Shown piece after piece: positions 1-10,930 of a stretch of DNA of 64,000 nucleotides. The DNA comes from Parapristionchus giblindavisi (Eukaryota; Nematoda; Chromadorea; Rhabditida; Diplogasteridae), in the NCBI GenBank assembly GCA_943737045.1, contig CALSFV010000313.1, forward strand, positions 186,001 to 250,000, given 5' to 3'. The notes under the pieces were generated by a model. It was given only the letters and a program-made list of their open reading frames with translations. It had not been told where the DNA came from and did no database searches. Each line of letters begins with the position of its first letter. The first letter of the stretch is position 1. A program made the translations under genes and the position numbers.

Positions 1-286
1 TCTATTCGGGAGTGGGTGCAATCGAATCCTTGTCGAATTCTAAGAAACAATTCCCAAGGAGAGTTTTTCGATCAACGGTCAAAAATGTTTACATTAAATT
101 AATTCTCACTATTTTCCATAATTCTCACTATGTAGAAGCGATTGAGCAAATAACAAGTTTACATTCGCCATGGAAAATAGTGAGAATTAATTTAATGTAA
201 ACATTTTTGACCGTTGATCGAAAAACTCTCCTTAGCAATAGTTTCTTAGAATTAGACAAGGATTCGATTGCACCCACTCCCGAATC
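1..286. repeat. fold-back inverted repeat, about 115-bp arms
   Basis: Positions 4-119 are repeated in inverted orientation at 170-285 with few differences, around a spacer of about 50 bp. The short reading frames across it are by-products of the repeat. The left end may continue outside the window. Bases 290-660 are AT-rich and hold nothing I can recognise. Confidence 0.85.
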
Positions 287-666
287 GATTGGATCCGAAT
301 CGAATAGACTTTTAGGAAACGTCGCCAAACCATGGTATGGTCTTTAGCATCCCTTTTGCCCCGTTATTCCCATCTCTTTCGTATTTTGAACTAACGTGTG
401 CAATACCTCGAATCACTTTCCAGATATGTAAAACTCAAATAGAATTGAAACTTCTCTTTATCATTGTTATATTTAATTAATGTCACTATCTTGTTGAATA
501 AAGAAGAGTTTGAAAATTCGGAGAAAGTAAAATAAAAGAAGTCATTTCAGGCAAAAAAAAGGAAGTCTTCGAAAATTAAAAAAAAACAAAATCACAAATT
601 GCTTACCTTTTGATATTTGTAATTGCAATAAGTCATTGAAAAAATTCGGCTGAAATACCTATTTAT

Positions 667-1400
667 TTTTCGGCGCAAATGTCCCATTCTCACTTTCGGC
701 GCAAATGTCCCATTCCGTGTTCGGCGCAAATGTCCCATTCTGTGTTCGGCGCAAATGTCCCATTCTCACTTTCGGCGCAAATGTCCCATTCTCACTTTCG
801 GCGCAAATGTCCCATTCTCTCTTTCGGCGCAAATGTCCCATTCCGTGTTCGGCGCAAATGTCCCATTCTCACTTTCGGCGCAAATGTCCCATTCCGTGTT
901 CGGCGCAAATGTCCCATTCTCACTTTCGGCGCAAATGTCCCATTCTCACTTTCGGCGCAAATGTCCCATTCTCACTTTCGGCGCAAATGTCCCATTCCGT
1001 TTTCGGCGCAAATGTCCCATTCTCACTTTCGGCGCAAATGTCCCATTCCGTGTTCGGCGCAAATGTCCCATTCCGTGTTCGGCGCAAATGTCCCATTCTC
1101 ACTTTCGGCGCAAATGTCCCATTCTCACTTTCGGCGCAAATGTCCCATTCCGTGTTCGGCGCAAATGTCCCATTCTCACTTTCGGCGCAAATGTCCCATT
1201 CTCACTTTCGGCGCAAATGTCCCATTCCGTGTTCGGCGCAAATGTCCCATTCTCACTTTCGGCGCAAATGTCCCATTCCGTGTTCGGCGCAAATGTCCCA
1301 TTCCGTGTTCGGCGCAAATGTCCCATTTTCACTTTCGGCGCAAATGTCCCATTCTGTGTTCGGCGCAAATGTCCCATTCTGTGTTCGGCGCAAATGTCCA
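667..1400. repeat. 25/26-bp satellite with GGCGCAAATGTCCCATT core
   Basis: About 28 head-to-tail units share the core CGGCGCAAATGTCCCATT, followed by either CTCACTTT (26-bp unit) or CCGTGTT (25-bp unit). The two unit types are interspersed irregularly. The unit contains no stop codon in any forward frame, so long repetitive frames run through the array. I read it as satellite and not as a gene. Confidence 0.95.
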
Positions 1401-1745
1401 ATTTCTATGTTCGGCGCAAATGACCTCGGCGCATTTGGGTCCGGCGCAAATGGATCTCGGCGCATTTGGGACCGGCGCAAATGTCCAATTTCTATGTTCG
1501 GCGCAAATGACCTCGGCGCATTTGGGTCCGGCGCAAATGGATCTCGGCGCATTTGGGACCGGCGCAAATGTCCACTTTCTATGTTCGGCGCAAATGACCT
1601 CGGCGCATTTGGGTCCGGCGCAAATGTCCACATTCTATGTTCGGCGCAAATGACCTCGGCGCATTTGGGTCCGGCGCAAATGGATCTCGGCGCATTTGGG
1701 ACCGGCGCAAATGCTGCTATTCGGCGCAAATGTCTTTTGCTCAAC
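1400..1745. repeat. higher-order variant of the 25/26-bp satellite
   Basis: The array changes here to a longer unit of roughly 75-80 bp. It alternates GGCGCAAATG with its near-complement GGCGCATTTGG, so each unit is partly self-complementary. Three to four units are present and the last ends near 1740. Bases 1745-2045 are AT-rich with no recognisable feature. Confidence 0.9.
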
Positions 1746-2044
1746 TGGCCACGACCCGAATGAACCCACCGGGAAAAGGTTTACTCATGATTGAAAAAGT
1801 AAACTTTTGCAAAACTTTGCAATCGAAATTAAATCAATCTCTGATCATTATGACAAAGGAATTTCCATTCATTTGTGACTTGTTTACATGGTATATCTCA
1901 TATAAAATAAGTGATTTATTTCTCTTTTCATAACTCTTCGTGTGTCGATTGATCACGGTTTGTTTGTTTTTCTTTATCACTATAATATTTCTAAAGCCCA
2001 AATATCGAAAAAAAGATTAATTTGAGATCGAAACTTCAAAGATC

Positions 2045-2165
2045 TTAAAGGGAGAGTAACCTCACTCAATGGTCTCTTCGACACGCAATGCTCTCTCGTT
2101 GTTAGAGAACAGAAGAATAGTGTGCGCAATGAAGAGGCCATTGAGTGAGGTAACGCTCTCTTTAA
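2045..2165. mobile_element. 120-bp hairpin MITE, family with TTAAAGGGAG ends
   Basis: The arms TTAAAGGGAGAGTAACCTC and their inverse at 2140-2165 flank a short stem containing CTCTCGTTGTTAGAGAACAG. Related copies lie at 50,259-50,366 and 63,671-63,792. No coding capacity. It ends about 85 bp upstream of the start codon of the small secreted-protein gene, inside its predicted outron. Confidence 0.85.
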
Positions 2166-2240
2166 GGCTTAGGGTGCCAACTCCATGGATCAAATCTTAC
2201 TATAGATACTACATTACATTTGATATGTCGTATTTCCTTT

Positions 2241-2248
2241 GTTTTCAG
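2241..2248 (+). promoter_or_regulatory. predicted spliced-leader trans-splice acceptor
   Basis: GTTTTCAG abuts the ATG at 2249 with no intervening base. In nematodes such an acceptor just upstream of a start codon typically receives a trans-spliced leader. The alternative is a cis-intron after a non-coding first exon. The placement is direct observation; trans-splicing is inference. Confidence 0.55.
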
Positions 2249-4259
2249 ATGAAGTTACTCTTATGTCTATTGTTTGTGGTAACCGTGCTGATGGCGGCTC
2301 CAAGTAGATCCGAAGATAAGCTCGTAGATGTCGGTAACTATCTCGATGCTGCTCTCAAGGAGCTCAACGGGCTCAACAAGGATATCTCAGAGGTGAGCAA
2401 GAAAGAGCTCAACGACCCTTTCCTCGATACCGTTTTATGGTAATATAGTGTTACACATTAGCACAGTCCACTCGAGTTTTTGACACGTGCGTCGCTGCGA
2501 CGCGCTTTAGCGCGCATCCTATATATTTTTTTCAATTTTCAAAATCTTAATCGTGAGTGTCAGTGATATGAAGTACTTCTTATGATTACTCTCAATGGGA
2601 AAAATCAAATCATCGCGGCTAAACATTAATTAAATGACAAACCTTTTAAAAAAGTGGAAGCTTTGGAATCGCGAACTTTCAACCGCATTCTAAACTCGAG
2701 AAGCAATTTACAAATGGAAACTTTATATAAGGACGTAAAATAAAGCGTGGGAAAAATTAAAATTCAAAAACTACAGTACACCCATCCATTTTCGTATCAA
2801 TGTGATATTTGTTTTAATTACATTAGGGAAAAATGGAATTACCGTTCCAGGATGAGTTATCATAAAACGTATATCACTGACACTCTCGATTAAGATTCGA
2901 AGAATATTGTAGATTATGCGAGCTAAAGCGCGCCATAGCAACGGTCGCGTGTAAAGTTTCGCCAGGTAGGGCATGAATTATTTTCAAGAGAAATTGACAT
3001 AATGTCTTGGTGCATTTGTTTATCTTTTTCTAAATTTTAATTCAATTTTTTATCTGGTTAAGGGAAAGCTGAAGTCTGTCGTCAAGAGTAGCGATTACGT
3101 TCCTGGCGATGAACAGACAATTGCGGACATCAAGAATAAGTGCAATGATCTTATCGCTATGGTATTTATTTATTTAATAGTTATATCAGAAAATATAACA
3201 GAATTTGAAGGGGCATAGATGACTTATACCTATCCGTCACTGCTATCTCTATCCTAAAGTAGCCCTCCCACTTTCGGATGTGCGAGAGTGATACTGTAGG
3301 ATACAGATTTTATTGACATCTAACGATAAGATAGTGGCAGTAGGAATGTTTGCGATAAAATCATAGTTTCATAATAGCTCGGGGTTTAGATATAATTAAA
3401 TCTGATCACATTCAGGCTGAGAAAGCGAAAACTCTCCATCCGAGCTACAGCCCAATTCTCCAAGAAATCATAAGACTTTCTAAAGAGATCATAATACTTT
3501 TCGAGCTGGTAATGTATATTTGTAAAATTTGAATCTTTCATCGAAATTGCCCACCATCTCTTCATATCTATACGAAGGGTAGCCCCGAATCTTTAAAAAT
3601 CAATAACCTGAAATAAAGAAAATCATTTCTGACTAGGGAATTGTTTCTTTGATGGTTGAACTTACAGGAAGTGACTTACATAGCAATATTCATCATGGTC
3701 GACTTAGTAAGAATCAACTTTCAAAAGTTGCCATTTATCGATTTTTTAAACGAAGCCCGTCGCATATCCGCCGCACGAAAGAAATCCTTTTTTTTGTTGT
3801 CTTGCAACGTTGCGACGGAAATCGATAAATGGCAACTTTTGAAAGTTGATTCTTACTAAATCGACTATCGCAATGTAGGTCACTCCCCGTAATTTCAACC
3901 ATCAATAAAACCATTCCCTAGTGAGAAATATTCGGTCCCGAATAGCAGTTTTGCACGTTGCTTATGCGAAATGTTCATCCCAGTATGAGTTTCTTCACAA
4001 AATGCGACTTCTAAAATATTTAAAGGTAGAGATTGATCTGCAGCGAGACGACATTCAATCGAAATATACCCTTCCCTTATTGAGCCGAAAGATTATTGAC
4101 AAATGCCAGGAGGTAGTTATCAACCTTTTCCTTCAATAGTTCATTCAAGAAATTGCATACGATAATTGGATTATTTTGTTGGACAAAGACATGTATTGCC
4201 ATTTTCATTTGCAGTTGCAAGCACAATATGATCTCCTCCCGGACGGACCTACAATCTGA
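2249..4259 (+). CDS. small predicted secreted helical protein, five exons
   Basis: Exons 2249-2392, 3063-3161, 3416-3508, 3984-4112 and 4215-4259 join in frame (all phase 0) to a protein of about 169 residues ending in TGA. The first 20 or so residues (MKLLLCLLFVVTVLMAA) form a strong signal peptide. The rest is rich in Lys, Glu, Leu and Ile with no predicted membrane segment, and probably forms amphipathic helices. Only two Cys are visible after the signal. I do not recognise the family. Introns 1 and 3 are enlarged by fold-back repeats. The exon 2 acceptor (GGTTAAG) is weak, so that boundary is the least certain; the other acceptors are TTTTCAG, ATTCAG, CCCAG and TTGCAG. The 3' half is duplicated inside a MYBBP1A-like copy at 45,752-46,525, where homologues of exons 4 and 5 are preserved. 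Start chosen for the signal peptide and the adjacent acceptor. Confidence 0.7.
2480..2965. repeat. fold-back repeat in intron 1 of the small gene
   Basis: Sequence at 2485-2610 (GCGTCGC...CGCTTTAGCGCGC, then GTGAGTGTCAGTGATAT) recurs inverted at 2860-2960 (ATATCACTGACACTC, then GCTAAAGCGCGCC). Arms are imperfect and the spacer is about 200 bp. No coding capacity. Confidence 0.7.
3625..3932. repeat. fold-back repeat in intron 3 of the small gene
   Basis: Outer arms carry CTAGGGAATTG...TTTGATGGTTGAA on the left and the inverse TTCAACCATCAATAAAACCATTCCCTAG-like sequence on the right. Inner arms contain AGTAAGAATCAACTTTC and its inverse. The spacer is T-rich. It enlarges the intron but leaves both splice sites intact. 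Confidence 0.8.
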
Positions 4260-4291
4260 GATGAAGTCTTCAACCCCTGAGCCAAGCACAA

Positions 4292-4297
4292 AATAAA
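4292..4297 (+). promoter_or_regulatory. polyadenylation signal of the small gene
   Basis: AATAAA 33 bp after the TGA at 4257-4259. The same signal is retained in the duplicated 3' part near 46,012. Confidence 0.6.
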
Positions 4298-4799
4298 GTG
4301 ATTGTGAAAATTATATTCCATTTCCATTCATAGTACATGCCATTGTCTGCGCCAGACAGCTCATTGAATGAGAAGAACATCACTACAAATGAGAGGGGAA
4401 CTGTAGGATACTGTAGGATACAGTAATATACGGAAGGGTACTGTATGAAACTTCAGCACTACAATGAGAGGAGTACTGCAGGATACTGAAGGATAAGATG
4501 AGGAAGAACAACAGTGGCTGTATCATCTATAGGAGCTCGATTCGCATGAGATAAAAATCTGAGAATTGAGTGGTAGATGCTAGGGTGGCGAGAATTGCTC
4601 TCGAATGAGCCTGTTTTGTAGTCTCTATCGAGTCGAGGTCGAATGGAGAGGATATTCGTTCCCCTTGGCAGTCTCTATCTCTCTCCCTAGTATAATCGTT
4701 TTTAGGTCGAATCGAAGTCGAGTCGAGCGTTTTTCAAGGCCGTATTTGAACAAAACTAGACAAATTATGTATATTTGAAATCAGCATGAACTCCGCATA

Positions 4800-5100
4800 T
4801 TTAGGGGGGCCAATAATTTGGTCAAAGTGGGGCCATTAATTTGTCAAAAGTTGACTCTCGAATTAGGCTACCAGACAAGCCCCACTTGAAAAGTTGAGCC
4901 ATTAATTTGGTCAAAATAATGGCCCCACTAAACTTTTCGCTAAACTTTTGTCCCAATTAATGGCTCAACTTTTCAAGTGGGGCCAATAATTTGGTCATAA
5001 TAATGGCCCCACTAAACTTTTCGCTAAACTTTAGTCCCAATTAATGGCTCAACTTTTCAAGTGGGGTCAATAATTTGGCCAGTAATTTGGCTCGACTACT
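4800..5100. repeat. AATTTGG/GGCCCCAC internal repeats in the left TIR
   Basis: Several direct and inverted copies of GGGGCCAATAATTTGGTC and AATGGCTCAACTTTTCAAG occur here, and an inverted version lies at 10,030-10,170 in the right terminal region. Bases 5110-5640 between this and the next fold-back show nothing recognisable. Confidence 0.75.
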
Positions 5101-5644
5101 AAAAGTTTAGCCCTTTATTTGCTTACTATTATTCCAGTTCCATTTATGTTTATTACGTATTTAAATGATTTATACATCAATTAACTTCTTTATCCTCAGA
5201 ACAAACAATATTTACATATCAATTACAACATGAAAATGCACATGCAACGAACGATAAACATTTAATGGATTTTGTATCATTAACAATATATAACTTCTAA
5301 CAATATTATAACTTCTTATCTTATGTATAACAATACAATCGCGCTTACGAGAGAATCGAAAAGAGCTAATTTTCTGATACTTAGTGGTCTGTGTTTTAAA
5401 ACTATGCTGATGACGATGGATAGTCATTTTGTATGTTGATACCAGACGCCGTCGCGTCGAAATCACAATTTCAATGAATCTATCAATGCTAAATTAGGCG
5501 ACTATGTTCCCCTTGGCAGAACTTGATGGCAAACCTGTCTAATTCATTTTTTCAAGAAACATTTTCAAAAACGGAGATCGCTCAAAGGTAAGTGTATTAC
5601 GCGACCTGCATAGATCGGTCCGGAAAGGCTGTGTGCATGGAAAT

Positions 5645-6256
5645 GCGGGGGGGGGGCGATCGTTTTGCCAACAATCGTTTGAAAAACGGATCATAAAGCG
5701 GTTGGGATTTGGCTTATGGCAACCAAAGTTTTACCATTGCTATCAGTGGGAGTGTACGGTCTTGGGCTACCGTAACCGTCACTGATTTTTTTCACTCGAC
5801 CCATGACGCCGGGTTCATGGTTGAAATTGGCCGAAGTCGAAATATTCTAGTTGCCATTATATCAATAGTGAGCCAACTTTTATCTTTCTTGATACCGTAA
5901 CCGGTACTACCGTAATCAAACAGGGATTCGCTATAATATAACAGGGTACGGTAGCTAGATTACGGTAGTTCGGGTAACGGTATCCAAAAAAATAAAAGTT
6001 GGCTCACTATTGATATAATGGCAACTAGTATTTGGCCTCGAGAGATCATGGATTTTTCGACTTCGGCCATGAACCCGGGGTCATGGGTCGAATGAAAAAA
6101 ATCAGTTCGCGATTCCTGACGGTTACGGTAGCCCAATACCGTACACTCCCACTGATACAATGGTACAACTTTGGTTGCCATACGCCAAATCTCAACCGAT
6201 TTATGATCCGTTGCGCAAACGATCGTTGGCAAAACGATCCCCCCCCCTCCCGGAAA
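5645..6256. repeat. 600-bp palindromic fold-back, CATGA-CCCGGG family
   Basis: The left half (5645-5950) is repeated inverted in the right half (5950-6256). It includes a G-run plus CGATCGTTTTGCC, then CTACCGTAACCGTCA, the AT-GACCC/GGGTCAT block and AGTGAGCCAACTTTTAT. A related element occupies 48,545-49,175. Apparent frames on both strands mirror each other and are not genes. Confidence 0.85.
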
Positions 6257-6525
6257 TGCGGGATTTTTTTGCAGATTCGAATGGAAATTTCTCAATGTTG
6301 CGAGCGCAAAAAAAAGTTTTCACGCGCCCATCTATAGATTCTAGATTCAAAATGAACATGTCCATCGTCATCAACAACCTTGAAAACTCGACCCCTAAAA
6401 TTTGATTCTTAACTGGGCCAGACCCCACTCCCTATGCTCGGTTCTCTCGCAAGCGGACTCATATGAAAACAATGTACATTCGTCTATTGAATAACAACAA
6501 AATATGTTCGGTGACAATAAACAGT

Positions 6526-6740
6526 ATACTCCGGTATTTTTTTCCGTGGGGAGGGCCAGGGGCAGCACCATGGTGTGGGACTAGGGAGAAACCCAAGAGA
6601 TTTGGGGGCGGACTTCAAATTCCGTGGGGTAGGCCGTTCATTCCAGAACATGGAATACGCCGTCCTGAAGCCAAATCCCGTGGGGTGCCCTAGTTCCGCA
6701 CCATTGTGCTGCCCACGGACAAAAAATACCGGAGTACTCA
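6526..6740. repeat. 210-bp hairpin with ACTCCGGTATTTTTT ends
   Basis: GAGTACTCCGG-type ends are inverted around a GC-rich stem with GGGGCAGCACCATGG and its counterpart CCGCACCATTGTGCTGCCC. The overlapping frames on the two strands come from the hairpin. Bases 6745-7660 hold no recognisable feature. Confidence 0.75.
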
Positions 6741-7658
6741 TAAAGTCATGGGACGCTTAAAAAAATTTTTTTTGTAACATTTGCTCGAGGAAAGTAATCA
6801 AGCTAATCTTTTGAGTCAAAGCGTGCAACTCATCAAGGAATACAACCATGATGGGTTGGTGTAATTAAATTAGTTTACTGTTGCATAGCAGTGACGCAAA
6901 CGAAGTACACTTTTCGAATGCGTATAGTTCTTTAGTGAAAAAAGTCCTGTTCTTCTGAAACATCATGATAACGGAGACCTCATCAAGGGCTGCCCATGAA
7001 AAAATCGAAGATCGGACTCCGATTTCAAGCTGCAGCGGGCTGCAAATTTGAGCCCGAAAATTTTTTAAAGACTTTTGAGGCCCAATCGTTTAGGTCTTCG
7101 AAAACTATGCTTCCAACGCAGGGAGCTTCACAATATATCAAATAATGATTTCGCTTGAATTGGTTTAGTTCTGATTCCATTCAGAGCCGCATCAAACGTT
7201 CTGCTGAGGTGTGCTCGTTTTCAGCGCGCCCTGAGTGGGCACACGTGGGCGAAACCGTCGGCTTTGGCCCCCGACCTACCCGATTTAGCCAAAACAATTT
7301 AACCAAGAACCCCTCTAAAATATATCGGAGCTTTAAAAATAAGATTTCATCACAAGGGCGCAGGGGCGCGAGAGCTGCGTGAGAGAAAGCATATGTCTAA
7401 CAATAAGGTTATTTGCTGAAATTGAGTAGGCAGAATGTTTGACCTAAGTCTGTCTGATATGATAAATGAATTTGAATTTGAATGTTTGCTGCGGGTCTGA
7501 AAAGAATCAGAACTAAAACAAAATCAGGAAAGCATTTTATAAATTGTGAAGCTGCCTGCGTATGAACCATTATTTTAGAATGCATTCTGAACGGTAGGGT
7601 CCCAGTCTTTTCACAAAAAAATTATTTCATGCGCTGATGGTAAATGAAGAGCTATATC

Positions 7659-7794
7659 CTGTGGCCGTATGCAAGAACCATTTTCCAGGAAAATGTGGCG
7701 TCATTAGCGTAGGCGAAGGCGTTTTCCAAAAATCCTCCGCTTACGCTAACGACGTCACATCTTCCTGGAAAACGGTTCATGCATACGGCCACTG
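7659..7794. mobile_element. 130-bp TIR MITE (TGGCCGTATGC ends) with CTG target duplication
   Basis: The element is 7662-7791. It starts TGGCCGTATGCAAGAACC and ends with the inverse, and is flanked by CTG on both sides (7659-7661 and 7792-7794). The interior is a stem containing TCATTAGCGTAGGCG. The second copy at 14,907-15,046 has CAG duplications, so the target is CWG. Confidence 0.9.
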
Positions 7795-8039
7795 GCGATA
7801 AATATCACTCTCATTTTGACCCTTACAATATAGTGGTCTCACAAGGGAACCTTGTGGACTTTACCTGGCCATTTGACAAGGCAATATCATAACTACAATA
7901 TTTTTTCGATGGTGATTACGAATCTCTTTTTAGGAGTGCCTAGACAAGCTGAGTTTCGAAAAAGTCGATATGAAATTCGGCTAGTGATTTTGAAAATTCG
8001 CGAGGGGTAGTGTGAACTCATCTATCAACCTTCGAAGCA

Positions 8040-8115
8040 ACGACCTGTGAGGTGTAGTGAATAAGGTGTCCGCGTTAACTTTTGATTGTCACAGGTTCGA
8101 TCCCTCTAGCAGCAC
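8040..8115 (+). other. tRNA-like sequence in left arm
   Basis: The B-box-like GGTTCGATCCC is preceded at tRNA spacing by a D-arm-like GTGTAGTGAATAAGG. The acceptor ends do not pair and the anticodon stem is poor, so this is a tRNA-derived repeat and not a functional tRNA. Confidence 0.45.
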
Positions 8116-8699
8116 TTTTCTTTTATTATTTTTTTTTAAAACGTGTTGCTGTGATTATGAAAGCCAGAAAAGAGAACACACATCTTATTGAAAGAGTGAT
8201 GGTCATGCGACATGTTGAATAAGATGCATAAATGCTTTTTAAAGGTGGTGTCCCACGAATATTTTCGTGAACAAACTGTGAAGACAGAAAGGTAGCAAAA
8301 GTTATTCTACGTACAGTACACTATTTATTTTGTACTGATTTAGTCTATTGATCGCTAGAAACATTAATAAACCATCAGGCCCGGTTCAGGGAAGGGCGCG
8401 CTTTTTGAAAATTGAGGAAATTCGGCAATAGGTTTCGAACTTGCGTCAAACGGGTAACGAGTCTGAACGTTTACCACTGCGCTATGGGATAGATGAGAGG
8501 CTGCGCTAACTCTTCGCATATCACATTGCATTCGCGCAAGAGGGGTGTAGTGATTTATCTGAACATTCGCGGGCCACCATCTTTAACGACATACAAAGCG
8601 CTCGAGAAAGGATCAACGAGCGAACAAAGTCGATCGATGGCGATCTACCCAGACAAAGAAGCATGAACGTTTGATATTGACTTCAACAATAACCGCAAA

Positions 8700-8780
8700 A
8701 GAAAAGTCCTGCAAGAGGGATCGAACCAGTGACAGTCAAAAGCTAACGCGGACGCCTTATCCACTACACTACACAGGTCT
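8700..8780 (-). other. tRNA-like sequence in right arm
   Basis: On the minus strand, GTAGTGTAGTGGATAAGGCG (D-arm/A-box-like) is followed by GGTTCGATCCC (B box). It is the inverted partner of 8040-8115. No convincing cloverleaf acceptor stem. Confidence 0.45.
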
Positions 8781-10676
8781 TTGTATCGAAGGTTGATAGA
8801 TTAGTTCACCAATGTTTATGCACTACCCCTCGCGAATTTTCAAATTGACTAGCCGCATTTCGATTTTCTCGAAACTCAGCTCGTCTTCTCGTATGGCGAA
8901 GTTCTATTATCAGCTCACATATCCCGCCTGGGCAGTCCTGACGTCATAGGTCGAATAGCTAGGTTATCGGTTATCGGTTATCAAAATGTGGTCAGGATTT
9001 TCCATTTTTGGGAAATTTTGGCGCAAAATTCGGTCAGGCTTGGTACTTTATTACATACTTTTCGACCAATGCCTGACGTCGCTTCAGAAGAACATGGCTT
9101 TTCACTAAAGAATATACGTGTTCGAAAACTGCAAGCGTCATCATTATGCAGCAGTGAACTGATATAATAATACCAATACATCATGGTTGTATTTCTTGAT
9201 GAGGTGCACACATTGACTCAAATATCAACTTGATATCTTTCCTAAATCAAGTTTCAAAAAAATGAAATAAAGCGTCCTACGACTTTATGGCTATAGCCTG
9301 TACAGCTACACGGGGAGGGGCACTTATGTTGACTGCTAGTGTGATGGACGGCGAACTGGTAGTAGAAGACGTACACCTGAACAAAGGACAATGAACAAAG
9401 TTAATCGATAAACAACGATAGTTAACGAATCGTTACATTTGCCTTACGCCGTAACGACGGAGACGCGGCAGAGGAGGTTACGGTGTAGGCACTTAAGGCA
9501 AATGTAACGATACAGAAATCAATAACATGTCAGATCTTTCAAAATCAATCAAAAATCAACTAACCCAGCCACTTTGCGCCGGTGACGGCTTGAGGACGAA
9601 GCGACAAGACGCTGAAACATGAAAAAATTAACGGTCTCAAACGCTTTCGACTAAATTGGCATGAATACTAACTACTTACAATTAAATACCCTTAACATTT
9701 CATAAGTAGTAAGATGCTTACTGTTCTAGCAGAGTCGAATTGAACGGGTCCATCTTGAGAGAGCAGAGATTCCCTTGTTGTTCCCTGTAACAAACTAAAT
9801 TAGTGAAAAAGAACAATTAATGAGCACAGTTAATGAAAGAGCGAAAACAACTATAGCCAACTCAACTAGCAAAATACTTTGAAAAGTAGAATACAAACTA
9901 GTATGCAACGAGAACAACATTATTTAGTTGAAAAATTTCCATGGCGGGCATGCCGACGTGAACAAACAAGAAATGTATTAGCAAACATCGCCGACCTATT
10001 TTACGGCTCTCGATGAAACGACTCGACTTACCGTAGTTGGGCCATTATTTAAGCCAAAAGTTTAGCTCAACTTTGTGACTTAAATAACAGCCCCACTTCG
10101 AACCAAATTATTGGCTCAACCACCAAAATAATGGCTCAACTTTTCACACTCGACCAAATTATTGGCCCCCCTAAAAATGCGGAGAAGAGATCTTTAAAAT
10201 AATACACAATTCGCATGGAATAATTAAAATTAAATTGATTCCCTATCTGCCTCTGTAGAAGAGACCTATGGTTATTTGTCTGATGATGGTAAGATTGAAG
10301 AGATTGAATCTAATGACGAATTGGAAGATTATTAATAGTACTGTCATACTGATTGTTATCAAATTAATAATATTATTGTATCCTAAACCAACAAATTATT
10401 AATATTTTTTTTGAAAAAATCGTTAAATTTGGCTTCGTTTTATAGCACTTAATGAGCTCATGTCAGAAGTTTTAAAAGTTGTGAATTTGGTCAATGCAGT
10501 GCTGAGAAAAACCTTTCCATTCGATTTCGACTCGACTGTTTTTTGACTATTCGAGAAAATGACCCCCTCTCCCGGCTCATTCGATGAGAGAGAGATCGTA
10601 AATGCCTCTCTCCCCGATAACTCGGCCAAGACTGCCAGTGGGAACGGATACTCTTGCGCCATTCTTGCCACCCTAC

Positions 10677-10900
10677 TAGATGCCATGGACTTGAATATTC
10701 GTGAAAACCAGTGAAAGATGCCAAAGTTTTATGGTTTTTCTTATGCGATGAAATGTCTCAACAAATAGTTGTTGTTCACAATGGTAACAGTGATAGTTAT
10801 TATAATTGACAAGGGAACTATCAGATTGAGATAGAATTAACAGTGGATTTTGAACTTCAACTTTGCCTTGAAATTTCTTTGTCATTCAATGAGCGTGTGA
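10677..10900. other. right flank of the 6.1-kb insertion, continuation of small-gene 3' region
   Basis: Joined to 4260-4580, this segment matches 45,980-46,525 without interruption. It is therefore original 3' flanking sequence of the small secreted gene that the element displaced. No reading frame of interest. Confidence 0.8.
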
Positions 10901-10930
10901 ATCATAGTAGTCGCCATCATTCCTTATTCT

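Larger units (their letters stand above)
7941..8890. repeat. 950-bp fold-back with tRNA-like arms
   Basis: Arms at 7941-8130 and 8680-8890 are inverted copies. Each carries CTAGACAAGCTGAGTTTCG or its inverse, CGCGAGGGGTAGTG, and a tRNA-like segment. The spacer at 8130-8680 has a second tRNA-like piece on the minus strand (about 8450-8515). Bases 8890-10,030 hold no gene; only a short inverted pair around AACGATTCGTTACATTTGCC near 9430-9510 is seen. Confidence 0.75.
4574..10683. mobile_element. 6.1-kb non-autonomous element with long TIRs and 7-bp target duplication
   Basis: The element spans 4581-10676. Its ends match as TAGGGTGGC(G/A)AGAAT, and imperfect terminal repeats extend inward several hundred bp, including CCAATAATTTGGTC near 4811 and its inverse near 10,148. 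TAGATGC flanks it on both sides (4574-4580 and 10,677-10,683). The homologous segment at 46,303-46,309 has a single TAGATGC with continuous flanks, which is an empty site. No transposase-like frame is present, so it is non-autonomous. Long TIRs resemble Mutator-like or fold-back elements, but a 7-bp duplication does not fix the superfamily. Other repeats are nested inside. Confidence 0.85.

Noticed and set aside
667..1745. CRISPR-like regular repeats
   Set aside because: No unique spacers; the repeats are head to tail, and the window is eukaryotic.
679..1763. Overlapping frames of 220-350 codons with MSHSHFRRKCPI-like repeats
   Set aside because: They are translations of a stop-free 25/26-bp satellite in several frames at once; no splice or start context and no protein family.
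5709..6337. Facing frames of 60-110 codons on both strands
   Set aside because: They are mirror images produced by the fold-back repeat.
8700..8780. Functional tRNA genes (8040, 8700, 12,225, 37,420, 40,580)
   Set aside because: A/B-box-like words are present but acceptor and anticodon stems do not form convincingly; kept only as tRNA-like sequences.
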